The position numbers and the translations under genes are program-made. Positions 1-8,095 of a stretch of 64,000 bases of DNA are shown here, one piece after another. The notes under the pieces are model-generated. The model was not told where the DNA came from. It ran no database searches and saw only the letters and a program-made list of their open reading frames with translations. Origin of the DNA: Pelagicoccus sp. SDUM812005 (GTDB lineage: Bacteria > Verrucomicrobiota > Verrucomicrobiia > Opitutales > Opitutaceae); the NCBI RefSeq assembly GCF_031127875.1, contig NZ_JARXIA010000001.1, positions 744,001-808,000 of the forward strand, given 5' to 3'. Every line of letters begins with the position of its first letter. The stretch's first letter is position 1.

Positions 1-1
1 G

Positions 2-919
2 AACGAACGCTCCGGATCGCGGGAGATCGAACTGCAAGTCGATGCGACTCCCTTGGATTTCGTACCGGGAGCTCCCGGTTTTCCTGTCTGGTCGAGCGAT
101 CGGATCACGCTCGAAGATTTGGAAGTGCCCGGCGCGATCGAGACCTTCCTGATCCAAGGCATCGACTTCCATGACTTCGAGGGCGATTCCCTTGTCTTGG
201 AAAAGGTGAGCGGTCCGGACTGGTTGAGTCTGGAGCCGTTCAGCACCGGCATTTGGCGCTTGAGCGGCGTCCCGACTGCGGCCAACTACGGCCGAAACGA
301 GGTCGTGCTCACTGTTAGCGACGGTGTTAACAGCGCCTCTGTGACCTTGGTTGCGTTTGTTGTGCCCGCCTTGAGGGATGTGGATGTATTTGCGTCTCCA
401 AATACCGACTACGGTCTGGACGAAGTTGCGACCTTGGTCTCCGATACGCTTACGGCTTACGATGGGATCGCGACTTTCAAGATTGCGTTCGACGTCGTTC
501 CGCAAGTGGGAACTTCGATCAAGAGCGGCAGCAGCGGCGGTTCTACCTCTGCGACAAGTTGGGGCGTAGGAGCCGATGCGATCTTCAGGGGAAGCGATGG
601 AGAAGCGATCGATGGCGTTGGCAATCTGCGCGTGATCGACTTCCAGGCCAATGGAGGCTCGTTGACGAGCGCCGATGTCTTGGACTTGTCTTTTAAGTCG
701 GTCGAGATCGCCAATGGTCAAAGCGGAGGAAAGGATAATATCGCGGTAAGCGTCGCGGGAGATGTCTACGCGTTGGGATCCTTGGGAACGAATCCGGATG
801 AAATCGATCTCGAGGCGGTGGCCGGAACGGAGCTTGTTTCCGACTTCTCGCTGTTGACCAATTCCTCGGCGACGACCAATAAGTGGTCGGTGAACAGCGT
901 CTCCGTTTCCTTCCGCTAG
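2..919 (+). CDS. C-terminal part of a secreted modular surface protein (partial, 5' end outside window)
   Basis: The reading frame is open from the first bases of the window, so the start lies upstream. About 305 residues are visible. Residues of roughly the first 110 form a putative Ig/He_PIG-type domain, recognisable from the pattern D-x-x-G-D-S-L, 'SGPDWLSLEP', 'GIWRLSGVP' and 'LTVSDG'. The same domain occurs in the giant exoproteins at 56140 and 61137. The last 180 residues are rich in Ser, Gly, Asp and Val with alternating hydrophobics, suggesting a beta-sandwich, and I do not recognise them. There is no C-terminal transmembrane anchor, LPxTG-like signal or beta-helix tail. The gene ends at a strong terminator, so it is not co-transcribed with the GH141 genes. 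It is probably the tail of another extracellular glycan-active or binding protein; the catalytic part cannot be seen. Confidence 0.75.
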   Translation, partial: NERSGSREIELQVDATPLDFVPGAPGFPVWSSDRITLEDLEVPGAIETFLIQGIDFHDFEGDSLVLEKVSGPDWLSLEPFSTGIWRLSGVPTAANYGRNEVVLTVSDGVNSASVTLVAFVVPALRDVDVFASPNTDYGLDEVATLVSDTLTAYDGIATFKIAFDVVPQVGTSIKSGSSGGSTSATSWGVGADAIFRGSDGEAIDGVGNLRVIDFQANGGSLTSADVLDLSFKSVEIANGQSGGKDNIAVSVAGDVYALGSLGTNPDEIDLEAVAGTELVSDFSLLTNSSATTNKWSVNSVSVSFR

Positions 920-953
920 GGGCCAAGTCGCGAATTCGGATCTTTAAATTGCA

Positions 954-986
954 AACCTGCCCTCGGATTTTGGGGGCAGGTTTTTT
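954..986 (+). terminator. Rho-independent terminator after the partial surface-protein gene
   Basis: AACCTGCCC pairs with GGGCAGGTT across a short loop and is followed by six T. It lies 35 bases after the stop codon at 919. Confidence 0.9.
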
Positions 987-1475
987 GTATCCAGCGATTA
1001 CTACTCAAATTGAGGGTAACTTCCGGCTCGGAACTTTGGTAATATGCATGCGAGGGAATTCTCGATCATGAACTCCATCCCCTTGGATGCCCCCTGTTAG
1101 ATGATCGAAACGAAACCAGCACTTTGCGGGAGCGAGTCCGAACTCGATTTTGTCCTTTCCTTAGGAATTGCGTCTTTTGGAGGTTGCTCTCGCAAGTGCT
1201 GCTAACGGGACGGCCTTTTGTAGGAAACGCCCATCCTTGCCTAGCGGCGGCGAAGGAGATTCGCTTTCGCTACTGAAAAGAGGGGTACTTGCCAGAGCGC
1301 GTTTCGCGTAGGATGGCTGCTTCACGATTCCGCCGGAATCTTTCCCCGAAACCCCATGCATGTTGGTTGGCGCGCGAGACTAGGTTGCTCGCGAAGCGCA
1401 AGCTGGCACGCTCTGGAATTTAGGCAACGGCTGCCTAGATGGCGATGGAAAGACCACGAGAGGATTCCTATTGCT
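987..1475. other. Intergenic region upstream of the first GH141 gene
   Basis: About 490 bases without a convincing gene. Short open frames on either strand have no recognisable domain or start signal. The only notable element is a 15-base motif at 1344-1358 that also occurs upstream of the GH29-type gene at 6257. An AGAGG purine stretch lies about 12 bases before the chosen start at 1476. Confidence 0.6.
1344..1358 (+). promoter_or_regulatory. Candidate regulatory motif CCCCGAAACCCCATG, copy 1
   Basis: The 15 bases CCCCGAAACCCCATG are identical to 6081-6095. Both copies lie 120-180 bases upstream of a secreted glycosidase gene. The ACCCCAT core also resembles the half-sites of the palindromes at 17756 and 41306. 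A shared operator is an inference. Confidence 0.35.
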
Positions 1476-3674
1476 ATGATTAAACAAATGATACGGTTGC
1501 AGCGTTGTTTGAGGTATGTCGGCGCCTTGGCGTTGGCTTTTTCGTTGATGGGTTCCGCATTCGCGGCCCGAGTTGCGGCGGACTTTTATGTGTCGCCGCA
1601 GGGATCGGATGCCTGGTCCGGCACCTTGGCTGAACCATCCGCCGATGGAAAGGACGGTCCTTTCGCCAGCTTGCAGCGAGCGCGCGACGCGGTGAGGGAG
1701 TTGAAGCGGAGCAAGCCTACGGATATCGTCGTCTACGTGCGGGGCGGAACCTACCCCCTCGATGAGACGCTTGTGTTTGGCCTGGAGGATTCGGGCCTCG
1801 GAGATTCCACCATCAGCTACGCGGCCTATCCGGGCGAGACTCCGGTGATCAGTTCCGGGCGCGAGATAAAGGGCTGGCGCAAGGTGGAGCGGCCGCTGCC
1901 GGGCTTGCCGCAGGAGGCCCAGGGGAAGGTTTGGGAAGCGGAGGTATCGGGCAAGTTCCTCACTCTCTACGATGAGGAAGGCCTATTGCCTCGGGCTCGC
2001 TCGGAGTCGTTCAAGCCCTTGAAGGAAAGCAACGCTTGGGAACTTCGTTTTCCCAAGGGGGCTTTGAAGGAATGGGACAATATCGAGGACGTGGAAATTT
2101 TCGTGCGTCCCACTCGGGACTGGATCGTGAACATGCTGCCGCTCGCTTCGGTGGACGAAAGCGAAGGCGTGGCTCGCGTCGCCGTTCAGGCTACCTATGG
2201 GATGACCAGGCATGGGGCTTGGGTGGAGAATGTGTTGGAGGCCCTGGATCAACCGGGAGAATGGGTCCTGAATTCCAAGTTGGGCAAGGTCTACCTCTGG
2301 CCGCGCGGCGATTCGCCGGTGGTGGCGCCGCAGTTGTTGGAGTTGATCCGCGTAGAGGGAAAAATCGACAAGGAGGGGCCGACGGATGTTCCGGTTCGCA
2401 ACCTTCGCTTCAGCGGTCTCACTTTCAAGCATGGCGAACGTTACACGCTCACGAATGAGGACGCGGGCCTACAGCACGACTGGGATATGCTGGACAAGGA
2501 CAACGCCGTCCTGCGGCTGCGTGGCGCGGAGAATTGCGTCATCGAGCGCTGCCATTTCCTCCACAGCGGGAGTGGAGCGATCCGCGTCGACCTGCACGGG
2601 ATCGGAAACCAAATTTCCAACAACCGCATCGAGTACATGGGCGGAGGCGGTATCTTGCTTTGTGGATACGGTCCGGGAACCAAGGACGTGAACAAGGGGA
2701 ATCTCGTCTACAATAACTACATCCACCATGTGGGTGAAATCTACTGGCAGTCTCCGGGGATCTTTCTCTGGCAGAGCGGGGAAAATCGTGTCGCCAATAA
2801 CCTGATACACGATACGAACTATATTGGCCTAATTGTCTCGGGTTGCGTGATTCGCTTCTTCGATATGCCGGAAAAGCGGGAGCAGGTACGGGCTATTCGC
2901 AAGCATGAAGTCGGGAAGCTGCCGAAGGATTTCGAGTTCGCTGATGTGGAGCGCTTCCTGCACAGCCGCAACAACATCATCGAGTACAACGAAATCCACC
3001 ACGTCATGAAGGAGCTCGGGGATGGCAACGGCATTTATATTCGCGGCGCCGGATCGGGCAATGTGATTCGCCGCAACTACGTTCACCACCTCGTGGCCGC
3101 CACCAACAAACAGAGTGGCATCCGTACCGACGGGGGGCAGATGGATACGCTCATCGCTGAAAACATCCTGTACAAATGCAAGTCGCAGGGGATGACCTTG
3201 AAGCTCAACAACCGCTTCGAGAACAATATCATCGCCGACGTGATTGCTCCGCGCGGGATCTACATGAAGATCGTGGAAGGTCCTTCCACTGGAGCCAGCA
3301 ACCTTCGCAACATTTTCTATTCGACCTTGGATGACTGCAACTTCCTGACCGAGCCAGGGGACGGAGGAGGCCGACTCGACGGTGAAGACAGCCGCGGTCG
3401 GGTGAACGCCCGTTTCGCGGATATGGATTCCGATTTCAATATTTTCTACTGCAAGGCGGACCCGAGCATCGCAGAGAAGACGCTTGCCAAGCTGCAAAGC
3501 GACGGCGTGGACGCGAATAGCCGCGTGGCGGATCCCTTGTTTAGAGACTTGGAAAACGAGGACTTCCGATTCCGCCCGAATTCTCCTGCTTTGAAGATGG
3601 GCATCGTCGAAATCGACGTGTCGGAAATCGGCTTGAGGACTGAGGGTGCGGACGCTTACACGCTGTTGGACTAG
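1476..3674 (+). CDS. Secreted GH141-type right-handed beta-helix glycosidase (putative alpha-L-fucosidase), copy 1
   Basis: Protein of 732 residues. The start at 1476 is preferred over in-frame upstream starts because it opens directly into a signal peptide (basic stretch, then a Leu/Ala core ending near 'AFAA'). The mature part begins with 'DFYVSPQGSD.WSG', typical of GH141/Pectate_lyase-3-like enzymes. A GGTY/LDE motif and 'FSGLTFKH' follow. A long run of beta-helix coils comes next, with 'LQHDWDMLD', 'GAENC', 'GDGNGIYIRGAGSGNVIRRN' and 'RTDGGQMDTLIAENILYKC'. GH141 contains alpha-L-fucosidases (the Bacteroides rhamnogalacturonan-II enzyme) and xylanases; fucoidan loci of Verrucomicrobiota are rich in this family. 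The downstream GH141 gene at 3748 is a close paralogue, suggesting tandem duplication. The activity is inferred from family and context; a xylanase or another exo-activity is possible. The protein is probably periplasmic. Confidence 0.85.
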   Translation: MIKQMIRLQRCLRYVGALALAFSLMGSAFAARVAADFYVSPQGSDAWSGTLAEPSADGKDGPFASLQRARDAVRELKRSKPTDIVVYVRGGTYPLDETLVFGLEDSGLGDSTISYAAYPGETPVISSGREIKGWRKVERPLPGLPQEAQGKVWEAEVSGKFLTLYDEEGLLPRARSESFKPLKESNAWELRFPKGALKEWDNIEDVEIFVRPTRDWIVNMLPLASVDESEGVARVAVQATYGMTRHGAWVENVLEALDQPGEWVLNSKLGKVYLWPRGDSPVVAPQLLELIRVEGKIDKEGPTDVPVRNLRFSGLTFKHGERYTLTNEDAGLQHDWDMLDKDNAVLRLRGAENCVIERCHFLHSGSGAIRVDLHGIGNQISNNRIEYMGGGGILLCGYGPGTKDVNKGNLVYNNYIHHVGEIYWQSPGIFLWQSGENRVANNLIHDTNYIGLIVSGCVIRFFDMPEKREQVRAIRKHEVGKLPKDFEFADVERFLHSRNNIIEYNEIHHVMKELGDGNGIYIRGAGSGNVIRRNYVHHLVAATNKQSGIRTDGGQMDTLIAENILYKCKSQGMTLKLNNRFENNIIADVIAPRGIYMKIVEGPSTGASNLRNIFYSTLDDCNFLTEPGDGGGRLDGEDSRGRVNARFADMDSDFNIFYCKADPSIAEKTLAKLQSDGVDANSRVADPLFRDLENEDFRFRPNSPALKMGIVEIDVSEIGLRTEGADAYTLLD

Positions 3675-3747
3675 AATCCCGCTCCCAGCAGTTTGCTTCT
3701 GCTGCGATCCTGTATCGAAAATCAAGATACGAACTATTTCCTGTTTT

Positions 3748-5967
3748 ATGAAGATGCCTGTTTTATGTTTGCTGCTTCTCGGAGCGCTTGGATTCGCTTT
3801 TCCGCTCACTGCTGCTCCTGCGCAGGCGGATTTCTATGTCGCGACGGACGGCTCGGATCGGTGGTCGGGGCGTTTGGCTTCGCCGAATGCCGATAGGAGC
3901 GATGGTCCCTTCGCGAGCTTGTCACGAGCCCGCGACGCGGTGCGCGAACTCAAGAAGGCGAAGGGCGGCGATATCCTGGTATCGATCCGCGGCGGAGAAT
4001 ATCGCTTGGACGAAACGGTGGTTTTCGGTCTGCAGGATTCCGGTCGCGGGGCCGCAACGGTTACCTACGCAGCCTATTCCGGCGAGACTCCAGTCTTTCG
4101 TTCTTCCGTCGAGGTGAAAGGCTGGAAGCTTTTGCAGGAATACCCGTCGGCTTTGCCGGCGAGGGCTCGAGGCAAGGTACGGGTTGCGGAGGTAGATGAG
4201 AAATTCCTTACCCTCTACGACGGGGAAGGGCGTTTGCCGCGCGCTCGTTCGGCCTCCTTCGCGGCGCAGGTTCCGGAATCGGAGGAGGAGCAAGCCGCCT
4301 TCAAGCTAACCAAGAACAAGCTCTACTATCCGAAAGGCGCCCTCAAGGATTGGCCGAATCTGGAGGATGTGGAGCTCTTCATTCGTCCGCAGCACGCTTG
4401 GATCTTCAACATTCTTCCCTTGGCGTCCGTGGACGAGGCGGCAGGCGTGGCCTATACTAAAATTCCGGGAAGCTACACCCTGCGCCCGCAGATCATACAG
4501 CTGGTAGAGTCGAAGCTGGCTTGGGTGGAGAATGCGCTCGAGGAACTGGATGAGCCGGGCGAGTGGGTTTTGAATACGCAGGAAGGAAAGCTCTATTTGT
4601 GGCCTCGATCCGATACGCCGGTCTACCGTCCGCAATTGCGGGAGCTGATTCGGGTGGAAGGCTCTATCGACCGTAAGGGGCCTGTGGATACTCCTGTGAG
4701 AAACCTCGTTTTTCGTGGGCTACACTTTAAGCACGGAGACCGCTACACCTTGAAGGAGGACGATGCGGGCTTGCAGCACGATTGGGAGATGCTGGATGTC
4801 GACAATGCTTTGATGCGCTTTCGAGGGGCGGAGAATTGCGTTGTGGACAAGTGCAGCTTTAGCGATAGCGGCGGCGGAGCGATTCGTCTGGATCTGTATG
4901 GACGCGGGAATCGATTCCAGGGGAACCAAATCGAAAAAATTGGAGGAACCGGGATCTTGCTGTGCGGATATGGTCCGGGCACGAAAGACGTGAACGGTAG
5001 GAACGAGGTATCTAACAACCGGATACGAAAGTTTGGGGAGATCTATCGTCACTCTCCTGGGATCATGCTGTGGCAAAGCGGCGAGAATCGAGTGGTCAAT
5101 AACTTGATACACGACGCCCCGTACTGCGGGATCATCGTATCCGGATTCTTGTCGCACTTCTTCGGGCGTCCCGACGGCCGGGAATTGGTACGAACCATCC
5201 GTTGGCATGAAATGGGAGAGTTGAAAACGATGGAAAGCTGGGAGGAGGCCGTGCCTTTTCTGCACTCCCACGACAACCGGATCGAGTACAACGAGATCCA
5301 TCACGTCATGAGCGACATGGGGGACGGCAACGGAATCTATGTTCGCGGGGCCGGTCCGGGAAACGTGATCCGTCGCAACTACATCCACCACCTTCTCGGT
5401 CCCACCCGCATGCAGGCTGCGATCCGGACGGATGGTGGACAGCGGGATACGCTGATTGCGGAAAACGTGATCTACAAGTGCACCGCCAAGGGCATCGTCC
5501 TGAAGCTGAACAATCGCGTGGAGAACAACCTGGTGATGGACTTAGTGCCGGCCGAGTTCCGCGGAGAGTCGATTCCGCCGTCCTACTTGGTTTTGCGGGA
5601 GTCTCCCTTGGAAGGGGCCAGGATCGAGCGCAACCTGTTTCTAACGTCGGGAGGGAGCGCCGTTTTTTATGACGAAACGAAGGAACGGCGCTTTCCGGTC
5701 ATGGCGCTCGCTAAGGATGCGGATACCGATTTCAACGTATTTTGGGCTGCGGAAGATCCGAGCTTGAGCGAGTCGCACCTCGCCACCTCGCAATCGCAAG
5801 GCGTCGATGCCCACAGTCTGGCGGCTGATCCGCTCCTGGTGGCCCCGGAGAAGGGCGATTTTCGCCTTACGCTCGCATCGCCCGCGAGGAGCCTGGGCGT
5901 GCTGTCGCTGGACGTTTCCGAAATGGGAGTAAAGGCTGATGGTCCGGCACCTTCAGCGGAGAAGTGA
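3748..5967 (+). CDS. Secreted GH141-type beta-helix glycosidase, copy 2
   Basis: Protein of 739 residues. The start at 3748 (second ATG two codons later) gives a clean signal peptide of about 22 residues. An upstream in-frame ATG would overlap the previous gene and put a charged stretch before the signal. The domain layout matches the copy at 1476: 'ADFYVATDGSD', 'RGGEYRLDETVVFG', 'FRGLHFKHGDRYTL', 'LQHDWEMLDVDNAL', 'GDGNGIYVRGAG', 'RTDGGQRDTLIAENVIYKC'. It carries an extra segment near residues 215-250, where copy 1 has a shorter loop; this is adjacent to the predicted cleft and could change substrate specificity. The gap to the upstream gene is 73 bases without a terminator, so the two are probably co-transcribed. 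No clear Shine-Dalgarno sequence is visible. The alpha-L-fucosidase role is by family; the true linkage is unknown. Confidence 0.85.
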   Translation: MKMPVLCLLLLGALGFAFPLTAAPAQADFYVATDGSDRWSGRLASPNADRSDGPFASLSRARDAVRELKKAKGGDILVSIRGGEYRLDETVVFGLQDSGRGAATVTYAAYSGETPVFRSSVEVKGWKLLQEYPSALPARARGKVRVAEVDEKFLTLYDGEGRLPRARSASFAAQVPESEEEQAAFKLTKNKLYYPKGALKDWPNLEDVELFIRPQHAWIFNILPLASVDEAAGVAYTKIPGSYTLRPQIIQLVESKLAWVENALEELDEPGEWVLNTQEGKLYLWPRSDTPVYRPQLRELIRVEGSIDRKGPVDTPVRNLVFRGLHFKHGDRYTLKEDDAGLQHDWEMLDVDNALMRFRGAENCVVDKCSFSDSGGGAIRLDLYGRGNRFQGNQIEKIGGTGILLCGYGPGTKDVNGRNEVSNNRIRKFGEIYRHSPGIMLWQSGENRVVNNLIHDAPYCGIIVSGFLSHFFGRPDGRELVRTIRWHEMGELKTMESWEEAVPFLHSHDNRIEYNEIHHVMSDMGDGNGIYVRGAGPGNVIRRNYIHHLLGPTRMQAAIRTDGGQRDTLIAENVIYKCTAKGIVLKLNNRVENNLVMDLVPAEFRGESIPPSYLVLRESPLEGARIERNLFLTSGGSAVFYDETKERRFPVMALAKDADTDFNVFWAAEDPSLSESHLATSQSQGVDAHSLAADPLLVAPEKGDFRLTLASPARSLGVLSLDVSEMGVKADGPAPSAEK

Positions 5968-6080
5968 AGACGCGTCCCGGTTCGGAGCTAGGTAAAACGC
6001 ACCCCTGAAAAGTACGGTAGTTCGGCGCCGTCGATTGCTCTATGATGCTGGGTGTCTGAAGGCTCTCTGGGAGCCGCCCG

Positions 6081-6095
6081 CCCCGAAACCCCATG
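6081..6095 (+). promoter_or_regulatory. Candidate regulatory motif CCCCGAAACCCCATG, copy 2
   Basis: Identical to 1344-1358. It lies in the 289-base gap between the GH141 pair and the GH29-type gene. It continues as ACCCCATGTT, a string also present on the reverse strand of the palindrome at 17756. Confidence 0.35.
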
Positions 6096-6256
6096 TTCGA
6101 TACTTTCCCCGTAAGTGTTTTTTCGCGCCTGCCTAGTGGTCCCGTTCGCAGGACCAGTGAGGTGAGGGCGTTCGCTTTGTCGCTGCGGCTTTGGAAAAGT
6201 GTATCAAATATTTGGGCACCGATAGCGGCGAATCAAATTTGAAAATCTTAAATGAT

Positions 6257-7849
6257 ATGAGTGATCGTATGTTTCGCTACCCCACCTTTATTGGCGCTAT
6301 TATCTTGTCGGTTGCCTCCGCATTTTTAGGCGCCGCTTTCTCTTCAGCAAAGGAAAGCGTCCTGCATCCCTATTGGGCGCCGCGGACCTGGGAGTTGAGG
6401 GCGGATGACATTACGACCATTATGGGGTTTCGGGCTGAGCTTTCCGGAAACCTGGAGGTTGAAGAGCGCCCCACGCCGACCGTGGTCAACAATGCCTTCA
6501 TTCGTGGCTTCAAGACCGAGAAGGACGTCATGACCTGGGAAGTGTACGCGCCCGCTGCGGCTCGTTACTCGGTCGCCTTGCTCTACACGGGAAACAAGCA
6601 ATTGCTTTCCGAAACCACGGTGGAAGTGTCCTCGGGGAAAACGAGAATCGTGGAGCGGGCGATCGTGCCGAATTGGGATACGCGTCCCGCGGTGGTGCGG
6701 CACGCGGTGGCGCAGACCTTGTTGCTGAAGAAGGGGATTAATGAAATCAGTTTCCGGCTGGTGGATTTCGAGGGCACTCCCGCGGAACGAGAGGCCTTGG
6801 AGAGCATCCCCAACGCTCGCGGCAATCCGACCCCGTTTGCCTTTTGGTCGATCGAGTTGGCCCGTCCCGAAGCATTGGCCGCCCTCAAGGCGCGGGCCGA
6901 GGCGCAGCGGGCGGATGTGCAATGGATGGTCGATGGCAAGTATGGGCTGTTCGTGCATTTCTCGTCGGGCTCGCGACCGTTCAACGGTGGCCCTCGTCTC
7001 GGCGATCAGTACCAGAAGTTGGTCGATGCTTTCGATGTGGATGCCTTCGTAGAAAAGGTGGTTGAGATCGGCGCGTCGTGGGTGTGCTTCACCTGCGCTC
7101 ATGGGACTCAGCATTGGCCGGGACCGAGCAAGACGATCGACAGCATCAAGCCCGGCTTCACCTGCGAGCGCGATCTGATTCGCGAGCTGATCGATGGCTT
7201 GGGCAAGCATGGAATCCGCTTGATGCTCTATTACAATCCGAATAGCGGCATGGAGGATTTGTATGGGAATACGTATGGGAGCGGCGCGGAACCGGATCCG
7301 AGCGGTTATTTCGAGTTTTTGGAGAATCATTTTCGCGAGGTGAGCCTGCGCTATGGCGAGGATCTGGCCACCGCGGCTGGCTATATCGACGACTGCGGTT
7401 GGAAGGTATACCAGCTCGATCCGCCTTGGGAAAAGCTCGCCAACGCAATCAAAGCCGGCAACCCGCAGGCGCCCGTTGGCTTCAGTCAGAATATCTTTCC
7501 GAACCTCACGCCCTTTAGCGATATGGTGGTTTCCGATGGTTCCGGTCGAGTGCCGGAGATCCAGCCGGAATTCCTGTTCGAAGAAGGCGGGCAATTGGAA
7601 GGACAACACCGGGCGGCTTGGTTCTACATGGATGGATGGTCTAGCCGGACTGGAGAGGGGAAGTGGACGCAAGAGCCGAAGTTTTCTGCGGAGCAGTATG
7701 TCGAAATATTCAAGGCCGCGGATGCGGCGAATATGCCGATCACCATCAACCTGGCCATGACTCCGGACGTAAAGGCCGGGCAGCCTTTCTTCAATCCCGA
7801 GTGTATCGAAATTATGAAACAAGTGCGTAAGGCCGTGAAGGGCTACTAG
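6257..7849 (+). CDS. Secreted divergent GH29-type alpha-L-fucosidase-like enzyme
   Basis: Protein of 530 residues from ATG 6257 (alternative ATG at 6269). The signal peptide has its core in 'AIILSVASAFLGAAF'. Residues about 35-200 form a beta-sandwich with no name I can assign, plausibly a carbohydrate-binding or ordering domain. Residues about 215-525 are a GH29-like TIM barrel: 'YGLFVHFSSGS', 'FVEKVVEIGASWVCFTCAHG', 'GKHGIRLMLYYNPN', then 'GYIDDCGW', with the candidate nucleophile among Asp378/Asp379 where classical GH29 has WFD(G/T). The usual KHHDGF block is replaced by 'AHGTQHW', and the barrel precedes 'VGFSQNIFPNL'. These changes mark it as a divergent member, and its substrate may differ from terminal alpha-L-fucose. 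It sits between GH141 and GH95 genes, so a role in the same fucose-rich glycan is likely. Confidence 0.7.
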   Translation: MSDRMFRYPTFIGAIILSVASAFLGAAFSSAKESVLHPYWAPRTWELRADDITTIMGFRAELSGNLEVEERPTPTVVNNAFIRGFKTEKDVMTWEVYAPAAARYSVALLYTGNKQLLSETTVEVSSGKTRIVERAIVPNWDTRPAVVRHAVAQTLLLKKGINEISFRLVDFEGTPAEREALESIPNARGNPTPFAFWSIELARPEALAALKARAEAQRADVQWMVDGKYGLFVHFSSGSRPFNGGPRLGDQYQKLVDAFDVDAFVEKVVEIGASWVCFTCAHGTQHWPGPSKTIDSIKPGFTCERDLIRELIDGLGKHGIRLMLYYNPNSGMEDLYGNTYGSGAEPDPSGYFEFLENHFREVSLRYGEDLATAAGYIDDCGWKVYQLDPPWEKLANAIKAGNPQAPVGFSQNIFPNLTPFSDMVVSDGSGRVPEIQPEFLFEEGGQLEGQHRAAWFYMDGWSSRTGEGKWTQEPKFSAEQYVEIFKAADAANMPITINLAMTPDVKAGQPFFNPECIEIMKQVRKAVKGY

Positions 7850-7936
7850 CGCGCTTCTTGTGTGTTCACTTCATTAATATGAGATCCATCAAAGATCCAA
7901 GATATATGTCTCTTCCCGCGGTCGCGTTGGCTCGAT

Positions 7937-8026
7937 GTAGGGCTGGCGCTCGCGCCGCGCCGCATTGGAGGAGCGCGGGAAGATGCATTCTAGGGAGTCG
8001 CGGCGTGCCGCAAGCGGCAGCCCTAC
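7937..8026. repeat. REP/MITE-like inverted repeat element, family A copy 1
   Basis: The 25-base ends, starting GTAGGGCTGGCGCT on the left and ending AAGCGGCAGCCCTAC on the right, are inverted repeats with about 21 of 25 positions paired. A related element lies at 20678-20794 and a half copy at 47534-47561. It occupies the gap between the GH29-type gene and GH95. A short open frame across it has no support as a gene. Confidence 0.7.
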
Positions 8027-8095
8027 CATTCGGCCCTTTGTTTTAGACTACCATCACTTCCTGCTGCGACTTTTGTTACCCCGATATCATATAAA

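Noticed and set aside
3646-3747. Earlier start for the second GH141 gene
   Set aside because: It would overlap the preceding gene and place 34 polar/charged residues before a good signal peptide.
6344-7822. 492-codon open frame on the minus strand
   Set aside because: Shadow of the GH29-type gene; no domain or start signal, and the + strand protein is clearly homologous to known enzymes.
7858-8046. Small 62-codon gene before GH95
   Set aside because: Most of it lies within the family A inverted repeat; the residue composition (Ala/Arg-rich) reflects the repeat.
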